Shown: positions 1-7,511, numbered from the stretch's first letter. The stretch is 12,501 nt of DNA from CAWHOW01 sp050013795 (GCA_050013795.1 JBEKEO010000080.1:1-12501); one strand, 5' to 3'. A program made the numbers and translations. Notes: a model not told the origin generated them from the letters alone.

Positions 1-1
1 A

Positions 2-79
2 TACGTTTCGCGCTCATCTGCATGTGGGAAGAATGAATGCAAGCAATACTTAAAAGTAGCGGCAAATTATCAGAAATGA
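2..79 (+). other. Possible 3' tail of an upstream gene cut by the window edge
   Basis: Frame 2 is open from the left edge to a TGA at 77-79. That stop overlaps the probable ATG of the OmpA-like gene at 76 in an ATGA arrangement, which is typical of translationally coupled genes. The first 35 bases are also richer in G+C than the gene that follows. The visible peptide is only 25 residues, matches nothing I recognise, and frames 1 and 3 also run 11-16 codons before stopping. It may equally be non-coding leader sequence. Confidence 0.2.
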
Positions 80-906
80 AAAAGATAATTATTTTATTAT
101 TATTTAGTGTTCCGGTTATTATTTGTTCTGCTCAAAAAACAGACAAACTTTTAGTCTATTTCAAATTCAATGATTATACATTGGATGATATTTACAAAAG
201 CAAAATTGATAATTTATTGCAAAACTCTAATATAAGCAAGGTACAAATAGAAGCACATTGCGATACGGTTGGCAGTTACATATATAATGATACTCTTTCT
301 TTAAAAAGAGCTCTTAAAGTAAAACAATATTTGCTCTCAAAAAAACTCAATATAAATCAAATAAGCATTAAAGCGCTTGGCAAAAGATTTCCATTAAATA
401 ATAATGCAAATGAAGATGAGCGTGCATTAAACAGGCTTGTGGAGATACTTTTTGTTTATAAGGAAATGAAACCGATTGTTAAAGCTGATACCCTGTTATC
501 TGATACAACCACATTAAATATTAGTAATATTAAAGTTGGATCATCCTTCAAACTTGAAAATTTAAATTTCGAAGGCGGAAGGCATAATTTACTTCCCCAA
601 TCAAAAGGGGCATTACAGCGATTATTGAATACACTAAATGCAAATCCGTTAATGGTAATCGAGATACAAGGCTATGTTTGCTGTGATAACGGTATGGCAG
701 ATGGAATAGATTTGGATACTGATAAACCTGAACTTTCTGTGAATCGGGCAAAAGCGATTTATTATTATTTAAGAAAAAATGGTATTGATGCTTCACGACT
801 TTCCTATAAAGGATTCGGTCACAGCAATAAGATTATTAAGGATGAAATAACCGAGAAGGACAGGGAAACAAACCGTCGGGTGGAGATAAAGATTATAAAA
901 AAATAG
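76..906 (+). CDS. Periplasmic protein with two tandem OmpA-like (peptidoglycan-binding) domains
   Basis: The protein is 276 residues from the ATG at 76. An upstream in-frame ATG at 37 exists, but the one at 76 puts a clean signal peptide at the N-terminus (KK, a run of I/L, then CSAQ near residue 20), so I prefer it. Two OmpA-C-like domains follow. Domain 1 is about residues 27-128, with IEAHCDTVGS, an LSLKRALKVKQYL helix and ALNRLVEI. Domain 2 is about 160-275, with IEIQGY, an LSVNRAKAIYYYL helix, the GFGHS turn and the classical TNRRVEIKI end. In this family the Asp after the first strand and the Arg of NRRVE bind diaminopimelate of peptidoglycan; domain 2 keeps both (D204, R267/R268) and domain 1 is more divergent. 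There is no beta-barrel and no lipobox, so it is probably a soluble periplasmic wall-binding protein. The lipoprotein gene starts 26 nt downstream and is probably co-transcribed. The exact role is unknown. Confidence 0.8.
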   Translation: MKKIIILLLFSVPVIICSAQKTDKLLVYFKFNDYTLDDIYKSKIDNLLQNSNISKVQIEAHCDTVGSYIYNDTLSLKRALKVKQYLLSKKLNINQISIKALGKRFPLNNNANEDERALNRLVEILFVYKEMKPIVKADTLLSDTTTLNISNIKVGSSFKLENLNFEGGRHNLLPQSKGALQRLLNTLNANPLMVIEIQGYVCCDNGMADGIDLDTDKPELSVNRAKAIYYYLRKNGIDASRLSYKGFGHSNKIIKDEITEKDRETNRRVEIKIIKK

Positions 907-932
907 GACGTGAGCAAACAAAAAAGAAGCAC

Positions 933-1274
933 ATGAAAAAAATTAAATTTACAATTATCATCTTACTTTTAAGTTTTGTTTTGGCTTCCTGCGAAGGGCC
1001 GAAAAAGTTTTCTGTAACTATTGTTGACAAACAAACACAGCAGCCATTGGATAGTGTATTCGTTGATGTAAAAGTAATGGATGGTAAAAACGAGAAAAGT
1101 TCATACAATATACAAGGTTATACCGATTCAAACGGAAAGTTTATAAAAGAAGAAATGATAGGCTATGGGGTTAGCATGAGGCGTTGGGATTTTTATATGG
1201 AATATGATAAGAAGGGCTATGTTAGCAAGAAGGAATTAAATCATACAGAAGGTTTGGTTGAGTTAGAACATTAG
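933..1274 (+). CDS. Small lipoprotein, function unknown
   Basis: This 113-residue protein has a lipoprotein signal peptide: two Lys, a hydrophobic run, and the lipobox LASC with the lipidated Cys at residue 20. The acidic and small residues after Cys (EGPKK) do not predict whether it is surface-exposed. The mature part starts with a beta-strand-like segment (FSVTIVDKQTQQPLDSVFVDV) and has GYTDSNGKF near residue 62. This resembles the carboxypeptidase-regulatory-like or Cna-B-like beta-sandwich often found in Bacteroidota lipoproteins, where 'D.nG.F' follows a variable loop. That likeness is a pattern judgement only. It lies 26 nt behind the double-OmpA gene and probably shares its transcript, so the two may act together in the envelope. 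Confidence 0.7.
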   Translation: MKKIKFTIIILLLSFVLASCEGPKKFSVTIVDKQTQQPLDSVFVDVKVMDGKNEKSSYNIQGYTDSNGKFIKEEMIGYGVSMRRWDFYMEYDKKGYVSKKELNHTEGLVELEH

Positions 1275-1280
1275 CACCCT

Positions 1281-1409
1281 GTTTGGCATAGATTGCAGCA
1301 ACGTTAACTGTAAATTGCAATTTTAAGTTTATTATATCCTCAATCTCACTTCTGCATTCTCACCTCTGAATTATTATTTTTCTTCACTTCCAATTCAGCA
1401 ATATTAATG
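1281..1409 (+). repeat. Degenerate intergenic direct repeat, copy A
   Basis: This copy shares three ordered blocks with copy B (2591-2669). They are GTTTGGCATAG (1281-1291), GTAAATTGCA (1310-1319), and TTATTATTTT followed by TCTTCAcTTCCAATTCAGC (from 1371), with a weaker ATTAA match after it. Copy A carries about 51 bases between blocks 2 and 3 that copy B lacks. Those bases include two tandem 14-base units (1344-1357 and 1358-1371, 12 of 14 identical). The pair flanks the T9SS gene in the same orientation. No open frame in it is convincing. Confidence 0.6.
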
Positions 1410-1415
1410 CATTGC

Positions 1416-1448
1416 AAAAAGAAGACCGGTTAAATAACCGGTCTTCTT
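1416..1448 (-). terminator. Rho-independent terminator of the T9SS-protein gene
   Basis: A perfect inverted repeat pairs 1419-1432 with 1435-1448, with core AAGACCGGTTA/TAACCGGTCTT. Read on the minus strand it is followed at once by five T (1420-1416). It sits 19 bases beyond the stop of the minus-strand gene at 1467. On the plus strand only a weak T-rich stretch follows, so it mainly serves the minus strand. It may also stop readthrough from the lipoprotein gene facing it. Confidence 0.85.
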
Positions 1449-1466
1449 ATCAGGAATAAGACAGGC

Positions 1467-2480
1467 TTAATTTTTTATCAGCTTTTTATACAAAATTCCC
1501 TTTGGGGTAGCAACCCTTACAAGATACATCCCTTTTGCAAGGTATGCAATATCAAGCCTTAACTGGTTAAGACCGTTTTCAGCAAGCTCATAATTAATTT
1601 GTTTTACAGTTTTTCCTTCTGCATCAAGTATGCATATCGCGGCTGTTACTGCATTTTTTGAAGCTACAGTAAGCGTTACATTATCTGAAGCAGGATTAGG
1701 AAATAGATTCAGCGCCGTTAACCCGTTATTATAACTATTGATTCCCGCTGCCGATTGTGCAACACTTACAGTCTTGGAATAATAAATACTTGCCATTACG
1801 TTTTCAGTTGCTTCGCTTATCTCAAGCAATGGAGTTTTGTCAATACCGTCGTACCACATATACGTTTCTATATGATATGTCCAATTGCCATATGAAACTG
1901 TTGAATCAACTATATCCTGTACCATTTTTAACCGGAGCGTATTATGCGAACCACCGGGCATTACAAGAGTACCCCATCCATCGGCAGTGGTTGTAATAGT
2001 GCCGGTTCTGTAAAATGTAATTCCCGATGAAATGAATGTACATGCAAAATTGTCGGTAGAACTGTTTGTATAAGCAAAGGGGAAAGACCATGCTTTTTCA
2101 GTATTGCTGTATACCATTGAAGCACTGGAAGAATAACTGCCAAGAACAGTAACCCCTGTTGAATTGATTATAAAATATTCATAATTACTTCCGGAGGAGG
2201 CAGCAACATTTGCTGTCGGGAAATAAGAAGCATAAGGAGTAGATGAAGGAGCTACATAATCCGTAGTGGTAGATGTAGTATCGATTGCAAGGCTTCCGAA
2301 ACTCCAAGTATGGTTCGCTCCCGTTGTTCCGGGAACAACACCTGTTGTATCGGCTGCATACTGTACAACTATATCACCTGGCACAAATCCGCTGTTGGCA
2401 AATGTAAGGGTAACCTGGGTAAACCCGGGTAAAAAAGCAAGCATTAATGCTGTAAAAAAAAGTAAATGTTTTGTTTTCAT
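1467..2480 (-). CDS. Secreted protein with T9SS type A C-terminal sorting domain
   Basis: The 337-residue protein starts with a signal peptide (MKTKHLLFF...LPGFTQ, cleavage near residue 22). It ends with a type IX secretion sorting domain at about residues 255-337. That domain shows LNLFPNPASDNVTL (FPNP at 260-263), a central strand ILDAEGKTVKQ, GMYLVRV (317-323) and a basic YKKLIKN tail. The middle (about 23-240) is rich in Ser, Thr, Tyr and Gly and looks all-beta. No catalytic motif is recognisable, so the passenger function is unknown. By family knowledge the protein is exported by Sec, crosses the outer membrane through the T9SS, and is released or anchored on the cell surface. The gene stands alone, faces the lipoprotein gene, and has its own terminator. 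Confidence 0.85.
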   Translation of the reverse strand: MKTKHLLFFTALMLAFLPGFTQVTLTFANSGFVPGDIVVQYAADTTGVVPGTTGANHTWSFGSLAIDTTSTTTDYVAPSSTPYASYFPTANVAASSGSNYEYFIINSTGVTVLGSYSSSASMVYSNTEKAWSFPFAYTNSSTDNFACTFISSGITFYRTGTITTTADGWGTLVMPGGSHNTLRLKMVQDIVDSTVSYGNWTYHIETYMWYDGIDKTPLLEISEATENVMASIYYSKTVSVAQSAAGINSYNNGLTALNLFPNPASDNVTLTVASKNAVTAAICILDAEGKTVKQINYELAENGLNQLRLDIAYLAKGMYLVRVATPKGILYKKLIKN

Positions 2481-2559
2481 ATTTATTTGTTTTTAGAATT
2501 AAGCCATAAAAGTAAAGAAACAATACCAATCTGAAAAATATTTAATTAGTGATGTTGCG

Positions 2560-2567
2560 CAAAACTA
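2560..2567 (-). promoter_or_regulatory. Candidate Bacteroidota -7 box for the T9SS-protein gene
   Basis: On the minus strand the sequence reads TAGTTTTG, a full match to TAnnTTTG, about 80 bases before the ATG at 2480. I see no clear TTTG -33 partner at the usual distance, and such boxes occur by chance in AT-rich DNA, so support is modest. Confidence 0.35.
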
Positions 2568-2590
2568 TTTTTCCATTTTTCAGATTCCTC

Positions 2591-2669
2591 GTTTGGCATA
2601 GTTTGTAAAAACGGCATTCAGTAAATTGCATTATTATTTTTTCTTCAATTCCAATTCAGCCATCATTAA
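2591..2669 (+). repeat. Degenerate intergenic direct repeat, copy B
   Basis: This is the partner of copy A: GTTTGGCATAG (2591-2601), GTAAATTGCA (2621-2630), then TTATTATTTT at 2631 running into TTCTTCAATTCCAATTCAGC (2641-2660). Blocks 2 and 3 are adjacent here. Just beyond it, TCAGTAAATT, whose last eight bases open block 2 (2618-2627), recurs at 2729-2738 and 2743-2752. The stretch 2670-2758 holds no other gene, and no convincing terminator for the six-gene operon that ends at 2759. Confidence 0.6.
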
Positions 2670-2758
2670 CAGGAAGACTTGAAGTGTCATATACTACTTA
2701 GCGCCCCAACTAACATACAGGTTGAGAATCAGTAAATTCATTTCAGTAAATTTATTGG

Positions 2759-3484
2759 CTATGGCTCAATTATTTCTTCGGATCTGTAATTATAATTCTC
2801 CGGCAGGCTTAAAATTTTTTTAAAATTCATAAAAGAAACATAAGGAGCATTGGCTATAAACATATTCACAATAAAAGCGGGAACTATTCCACCGGGGTCC
2901 ATAAGTACCTGGAATGTTATTTGCTCATCACCGTTATTTAAAGGCTTTACTGTAATTGTAGCATTCACCGATTTAATCCTTACAATTCCACTACATTCAG
3001 GGATAAAACCTTTCTCACCGGTTCTTTTTATTGTGATCACTTTTGTAAGCGGGTCCTGTGTCATCACACTGTGAGTTATTTCATCCCTGTCGTCGGCGGG
3101 CCATGGAACGCTATAAAGACAATAAGCGTAATATTCAGCCGAACCAATACTTTTCAACAGTTTCGATACTTTGCAATTATAAGCCCATTGAGTAAATGAA
3201 GGGACATCATTCAATACCTTTACAACTCCTGCAAGAGTTGATTTTACAATTAACTGGGTTTTTACTTCTTTATAATCTGAACCACCCAGATATCGTGTAT
3301 AAATTTTTATGCCATCCTTGTCTTTTTCTAATTTCCAATCATTATCAGGTGCAATAAAGGAGGAACAAAGTATCATCACTATTACCACTATAACATAATA
3401 CCAGCCGTTGAAATGCAAGAACGATTTTTCCCTGTTCTTACAAATCTTCGAAAAACATGCTATATCAAAAACCTTATTATTCAA
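2759..3484 (-). CDS. Membrane-anchored START-domain (lipid-binding) protein
   Basis: This 241-residue protein has a 28-residue N-terminal stretch, one hydrophobic segment (about 29-46, WYYVIVVIVMILCSSFI), and a START-type domain filling about residues 49-235. The domain shows the usual opening (WKLEKDKDGIKIYTR), the strand pair KEVKTQLIVKSTLAGVVKVL, a conserved-looking WAYNCK, then WPADDRDE and a long C-terminal helix (PAFIVNMFIANAPYVSFMNFKKIL). START proteins bind one lipid or sterol in a closed cavity and carry it between membranes or present it to an enzyme. The hydrophobic segment would be an uncleaved anchor or a signal peptide, placing the domain in the periplasm. It is the last gene of the six-gene operon, 7 nt after the phytol-kinase-like gene. 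A role in carrying the operon's lipid product is inferred. Confidence 0.8.
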   Translation of the reverse strand: MNNKVFDIACFSKICKNREKSFLHFNGWYYVIVVIVMILCSSFIAPDNDWKLEKDKDGIKIYTRYLGGSDYKEVKTQLIVKSTLAGVVKVLNDVPSFTQWAYNCKVSKLLKSIGSAEYYAYCLYSVPWPADDRDEITHSVMTQDPLTKVITIKRTGEKGFIPECSGIVRIKSVNATITVKPLNNGDEQITFQVLMDPGGIVPAFIVNMFIANAPYVSFMNFKKILSLPENYNYRSEEIIEP

Positions 3485-3491
3485 AATGATT

Positions 3492-4169
3492 TTAATTAAA
3501 AATATAAAATAATAAATAGCAACTCAATGGAACAAATAAATTATCAAAGCCATTATAACTAAAAAGTTCTGCCAATGTTGACAATAAAGAAACAGCCAGA
3601 CAAATCAGAATTTTATTATCAAGAGTTAAAAAGGAAAATGAAATAATAAATGCAGCTATAAAAAAAGCCAAACTACCGCCTATAGATTTTCCCACTGCTA
3701 TTTTTTGAAATCTAAATATGGGATATTTACCGCCAACTATTGCTGCTAATGGATCTGAAATACCAAGTATCATTAACGAAGCAAAATAAAACTGGTATTG
3801 TCCGTTATTCTTTACCAGAACCTGGTTCAAAATAAAACATAAATAAATTGCTATTGGATATAATACACTTCCGAAAGTTTTTCTCTCAATCGAATTAATG
3901 CTTTTAAGAAAATTGAACTTTTCGCTTAGATATAACAATAACAGGAAAGAAAAACCAATAGCCATAACCCACCAGTGAGAGCTAAGTAAGAAAGGGAATG
4001 TGCAAGCTATTATGGCTGAAGATATATGTGAAAATTTTCTTGATAATTCAGCAGGCAAATGGAAATATTTATATAAAACTTCTCCTGCAAAAAGGATAGC
4101 AAGAAAACATGCTGATAGGAACAGGAATGCAGTAAAATTTGACATTTGAATTAATTTATTGAAATTCAA
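3492..4169 (-). CDS. Phytol/dolichol-kinase-like integral membrane protein
   Basis: The 225-residue protein has about six to seven hydrophobic segments. Its polar motifs resemble the CTP-dependent polyprenol-kinase group (VTE5 phytol kinase, SEC59 dolichol kinase): ELSRKFSHIS (41-50), SIERKTFGSVLYP (93-105), ISDPLAAIVGGKYP (137-150), GKSIGGSLAFF (160-170) and AELFSYNGFDNLFVPL (200-215). Known relatives phosphorylate a prenyl alcohol with CTP at the membrane. The first ATG overlaps the end of the CdsA-like gene by 14 nt. A second Met at residue 9 (position 4145) would leave a 10-nt gap and a tidy hydrophobic N-terminus, and is equally plausible. A generic 'phosphatidate cytidylyltransferase' label would come from the shared superfamily, but SDP and DNL..P favour the kinase branch. 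The substrate is unknown. Confidence 0.75.
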   Translation of the reverse strand: MNFNKLIQMSNFTAFLFLSACFLAILFAGEVLYKYFHLPAELSRKFSHISSAIIACTFPFLLSSHWWVMAIGFSFLLLLYLSEKFNFLKSINSIERKTFGSVLYPIAIYLCFILNQVLVKNNGQYQFYFASLMILGISDPLAAIVGGKYPIFRFQKIAVGKSIGGSLAFFIAAFIISFSFLTLDNKILICLAVSLLSTLAELFSYNGFDNLFVPLSCYLLFYIFN

Positions 4170-4860
4170 AAATAATATTTAATATTTCAAACAGGCAGCC
4201 GCAAAGAATAAAACTGTCAAACCTGTCCATAATTCCTCCATGACCGGGAATAAGATTACCATATTCCTTTTCCTTTACCAAACGTTTCAGGTAAGAGGCA
4301 AGCAGGTCGCCTGATAATGCTGTAACAATTACCAGGAGCACCATTAAATAATACTGTGGCAGTATCCTTTGCAAAAAGTAAGCTGAAATATAGGTCAGCA
4401 CGATGCCTCCAATTAATCCTTCCCATGTCTTTCGCGGACTTATTTTAGGAACCATAAGGGTCTTCCCGAACAACTGCCCACATATCTGGCAATAACCGTC
4501 AAAGGTGGCAACAAGTATATATACCCATGCAACAATTTCCCATTTTACAGTTGCGAACTTTACAAAGAAAAATCCTTCGACCAGGAAAAATATTAAACTT
4601 AAAATCAAAATAGATTTATGGGTCTTTGCAATTCTAAATATTTCGTAAGCTCCTGTTAAAACAATAATACCAAAAATAAGCGGCAAATAAAGCCCTGAAT
4701 AACGAATGAGTGTTAGAAGTAAAAAAACGATAATCAAATAAGAAAAATATTTCTTGTTCACTTGCGATTTGCTGTCAATATTTTTCCTGCGGATAAACCC
4801 AAATAAACCGATAGATCCTATCAGGAAATTTACAAGGAAAACAATGATAATATTTTTCAT
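4156..4860 (-). CDS. CdsA-family phosphatidate cytidylyltransferase (CDP-lipid synthase)
   Basis: The 234-residue polytopic membrane protein carries CdsA motifs: an Asp in TFDGYCQ (D121), SPRKTWEGLIGG (141-152), SGDLLASYLKR (183-193) and the signature end IPGHGGIMDRFDS (204-216). The signature normally reads K-R-x4-K-D; here it is KRLVKEKEYGN, with Glu for Asp. CdsA makes CDP-diacylglycerol from CTP and phosphatidate, using two metals held by the Asp residues. At 234 residues it is at the short end for the family. The ATG overlaps the stop of the preceding gene in an ATGA junction, so translation is coupled. It could be the housekeeping CdsA or a pathway-specific paralogue acting on another lipid phosphate. 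The phytol-kinase-like neighbour favours the second, without proof. I withhold the symbol for that reason. Confidence 0.82.
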   Translation of the reverse strand: MKNIIIVFLVNFLIGSIGLFGFIRRKNIDSKSQVNKKYFSYLIIVFLLLTLIRYSGLYLPLIFGIIVLTGAYEIFRIAKTHKSILILSLIFFLVEGFFFVKFATVKWEIVAWVYILVATFDGYCQICGQLFGKTLMVPKISPRKTWEGLIGGIVLTYISAYFLQRILPQYYLMVLLVIVTALSGDLLASYLKRLVKEKEYGNLIPGHGGIMDRFDSFILCGCLFEILNIIFEFQ

Positions 4861-7511
4861 TCTTTATTTTTCTGAATAATACTGATTACTCCATTATCAG
4901 CATCCATTTCTATCAGATCATTTGTATTGATATTTTTCGTAGCTCCGGCAACACCCACCATCGTAGGGATACCAAGCTCACGCCCGACAATTGCAGTATG
5001 AGATAAAAGTGATCCTTTTTCGCTTATTAACCCGCCTGCTCTTGACATCAAAAAAATCCATCCCGGATCGGTCATCCTTGTCACAAGTATTTCACCATCG
5101 ATCTTTATTCCAATATCAGGATATTTAATAACAATGGCTTTTGCTTTTACCCTGCCACCTGAAACACAAATTCCATGAAAATTATTTTTGTCAGATGTCA
5201 TTTCTTTTAACTTAATCTTTTGCAATGGAATCATTTCACCTGTATACATTATCCTGTCGGGTAATTCATTTTTTTCGAAATCCGAGAACTGTTGTTTTCT
5301 TTTCCTGATAATTTCTTTCCTGTCATTCCTATCTCTATTTAAGGAATATGAACGGAGGTCATCCAATGTGAGGTAAAACACATCACGTGCCTGCTCAATT
5401 ATATTATCTTCAGCCATTCTTTCCCCTATTGCCAGAAAGCATTCTTTAACCACTCCATAAGCCCTGGTACGTGCAAAGCGCATATTCTCCCTGTTCTTAA
5501 CTGCTTCCTCTGCGAACTTCCGAATACGTTTATAATACCATGTTTTAAGTGACCATTTTTGTTTGGAAGCGACCTTTGCTTCAGCTTCTGTTCTTATCTT
5601 AAATTGTTTTTCTTTTATCATTTCAGCTGTTGCTCCAACCTGCAACTGATCTTTTATCATAGTTACAAGTATTTCCCTATTCATTCTAAGGTTGATAGTT
5701 TCAAGCTTTAATTCCTGCAGTATCCTGTCACCGTATTTTTTAATATAATCATCAAACGTTATTTTGAAAGCGGGAAAACCTCCATTATTCAATGCTGAGA
5801 TTATTTGAGAACCTGATTTATTGAATAACGCCAACAATCCATTGTCATGAATAACCATTTCTTTCATCTTCAGTAGACAGATAACAGGCTTTTCGCTTTC
5901 TACCCCGTCTGTTCCGCAAAGTAGGTCGTTAGCAATGTTATCTTCATCTTTAAACCCGTAAGAATGCAAATGTTTTTTTAATAAATCGTACATTTTAAAG
6001 GTAAAGAAATCATTCATAATGGTTGGCGCCCAGCATTGAAAAAGTCTTTTAGAATGTTTTTTGTAGAAATTAAAAATCTGGTTAGCGTTCTGATTAAGTG
6101 ACCGCATAGAGTCAGCATAATTGCGCATTACAGAATATTCTTCATTGAATGAGACAAAGAATTGCCTAATCAGCTTCCTGTAATTAATAAGCAATGAAAC
6201 AGTAATATATGCTGAACGGATCTTCTTCCACAAAGAAACATGTTTCCTTGTTGTGGTCTTTTTATTAACTCCTATAAGGGTTTCCCATGCCCTTAAATTT
6301 TCACTGCTGGAAACAACCATTTGAACCATCTTGTACCAGTGGTGAAGGTTATAATAAACACGCCCCTGAACATGTGTAATAAGTTCCGAAACAGCGGTAT
6401 TAAATTTCGCTACTTGTTTTTGTGATAGTTTAAAAAGTCCCGCAGCACTTGTAAAAACCTGCTTGTATGCTTCAAGGGCAAATGAAAAAGATAATGGCAA
6501 AGTTATCCCGGGATACGATTCCACAATATTTGTATTGTCAATAATTTTAATTTGGTCCGTTTGTATTGTGGTTATTTGCCTTGCCTGCAGGAAATAAATA
6601 TGGTTTTCATTATCGATAGAAAACTCTACATCCTGAGGAGATTGTTGCAAATCCTCAATTTTTAATATAGCTTCCGAAAGTTTTATTACCTGTTCTTCCG
6701 ACAAAGTATCGACTGAGAGATTGCTGTTTACAGGAACTTCTTTTGGTGATATTTTATCATTATTTTCATTAGCACCAGCCAAACTTAATCTTTCTGAAAA
6801 GACCATTTTCCTAATACGGCGTGAATCCCTGTCAATGTAATAGCTGTCAGTGTCTGTTGTATTATTCACCACTCCTTCACCGGCGCCAAAACCTGCCTCA
6901 ATCAACACTTCATTCAAATTATCTGTAACATTCCTGCTGAAAATTATTCCGGAGACTTTCGCAGTGATCATTTTCTGAACAATCACAGCAATAGAAAATT
7001 CATTAAGATTAATATTATTAAGGAGTTTATATTTAATTACCCTTGCGCTAAATGCAGAAGCTATGCATAATTTTATTTTTTGTAACAGTCCGCTTTCAGA
7101 AACATCCATAAAAGAAGAGAATTGGCCTGCAAAAGAATAATCATGTTTATCTTCCTGCAAAGCAGATGAGCGAACAGAAACTATGTAGTTATTGCCAAAT
7201 GCCTTTAAAGCTTCAGCCTTTATTTCATTTTCAAAATCAACAGCCAATTGAAAGTTGCATATCAGTTTTTCAATTTCTTCTGATATTTTCAAAATATCTT
7301 CATCTGAATGTTCTGCAATATTATTCAGAAGAAGGTTTATTTCTCTGGAGATGCCCTGTATCTGCTTGTTTATTTCATTTGCAGGAATGACTATAAAATC
7401 CGGTACATGGAATCCTGCTTCTTTCAATAAAAAAAGATTAAAAGCCTTCCCTCCGCATATTTTGAGAAATGACCTGTTTGAAGATATCTTTTCAGTTGTC
7501 AGTATCACCAT
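4857..7511 (-). CDS. PEP-synthase-like phosphotransferase: ATP-grasp, middle and swivelling His domains (rifampicin-phosphotransferase architecture)
   Basis: The protein has 884 residues. Residues 1-320 form a PPDK_N/ATP-grasp domain: GGKAFNLFLL (20-29), VRSSA (113-117), SFAGQFSSF (126-134), EAGFGAGEGVV (205-215), PQDVEFSID (292-300) and LQARQIT (308-314). Residues of about 325-770 form a helical middle part without motifs I recognise, rich in basic residues. Residues of about 785-880 are the PEP-utilizer swivelling domain, with GGRVKAKAIV, TRMTDPGW and the phospho-acceptor His in KGSLLSHTAIVGRELGIP (H838). The C-terminal TIM-barrel of PEP synthase and PPDK is absent. This order and length match rifampicin phosphotransferases (about 865 residues), which split ATP to AMP and phosphate while phosphorylating an alcohol on their middle-domain substrate. 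Here the lipid-enzyme neighbours suggest a lipid or prenol target; that is inference. It overlaps its neighbours by 7 and 4 nt. Confidence 0.8.
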   Translation of the reverse strand: MVILTTEKISSNRSFLKICGGKAFNLFLLKEAGFHVPDFIVIPANEINKQIQGISREINLLLNNIAEHSDEDILKISEEIEKLICNFQLAVDFENEIKAEALKAFGNNYIVSVRSSALQEDKHDYSFAGQFSSFMDVSESGLLQKIKLCIASAFSARVIKYKLLNNINLNEFSIAVIVQKMITAKVSGIIFSRNVTDNLNEVLIEAGFGAGEGVVNNTTDTDSYYIDRDSRRIRKMVFSERLSLAGANENNDKISPKEVPVNSNLSVDTLSEEQVIKLSEAILKIEDLQQSPQDVEFSIDNENHIYFLQARQITTIQTDQIKIIDNTNIVESYPGITLPLSFSFALEAYKQVFTSAAGLFKLSQKQVAKFNTAVSELITHVQGRVYYNLHHWYKMVQMVVSSSENLRAWETLIGVNKKTTTRKHVSLWKKIRSAYITVSLLINYRKLIRQFFVSFNEEYSVMRNYADSMRSLNQNANQIFNFYKKHSKRLFQCWAPTIMNDFFTFKMYDLLKKHLHSYGFKDEDNIANDLLCGTDGVESEKPVICLLKMKEMVIHDNGLLALFNKSGSQIISALNNGGFPAFKITFDDYIKKYGDRILQELKLETINLRMNREILVTMIKDQLQVGATAEMIKEKQFKIRTEAEAKVASKQKWSLKTWYYKRIRKFAEEAVKNRENMRFARTRAYGVVKECFLAIGERMAEDNIIEQARDVFYLTLDDLRSYSLNRDRNDRKEIIRKRKQQFSDFEKNELPDRIMYTGEMIPLQKIKLKEMTSDKNNFHGICVSGGRVKAKAIVIKYPDIGIKIDGEILVTRMTDPGWIFLMSRAGGLISEKGSLLSHTAIVGRELGIPTMVGVAGATKNINTNDLIEMDADNGVISIIQKNKE

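Noticed and set aside
1282..1298. Sigma-54-like promoter, TTGGCAT followed by TTGC, in repeat copy A
   Set aside because: The GG and GC elements are two bases closer than the fixed sigma-54 spacing, and copy B does not keep the GC. No gene on the plus strand follows.
1301..1320. Integron attC-like core around GTTAACT
   Set aside because: It does not fit GTTRRRY (third R is C), has no matching RYYYAAC partner, and no integrase is present in the window.
1371..1410. Minus-strand peptide (AELEVKK / AELELKK) shared by both repeat copies, as a possible gene remnant
   Set aside because: The frames stop after 10 to 20 codons, with no start signal, and the similarity is explained by the DNA repeat itself.
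4857..7511. Annotation as true phosphoenolpyruvate synthase or PPDK
   Set aside because: The C-terminal PEP/pyruvate-binding TIM barrel with its conserved Cys region is missing; the protein ends right after the His domain.
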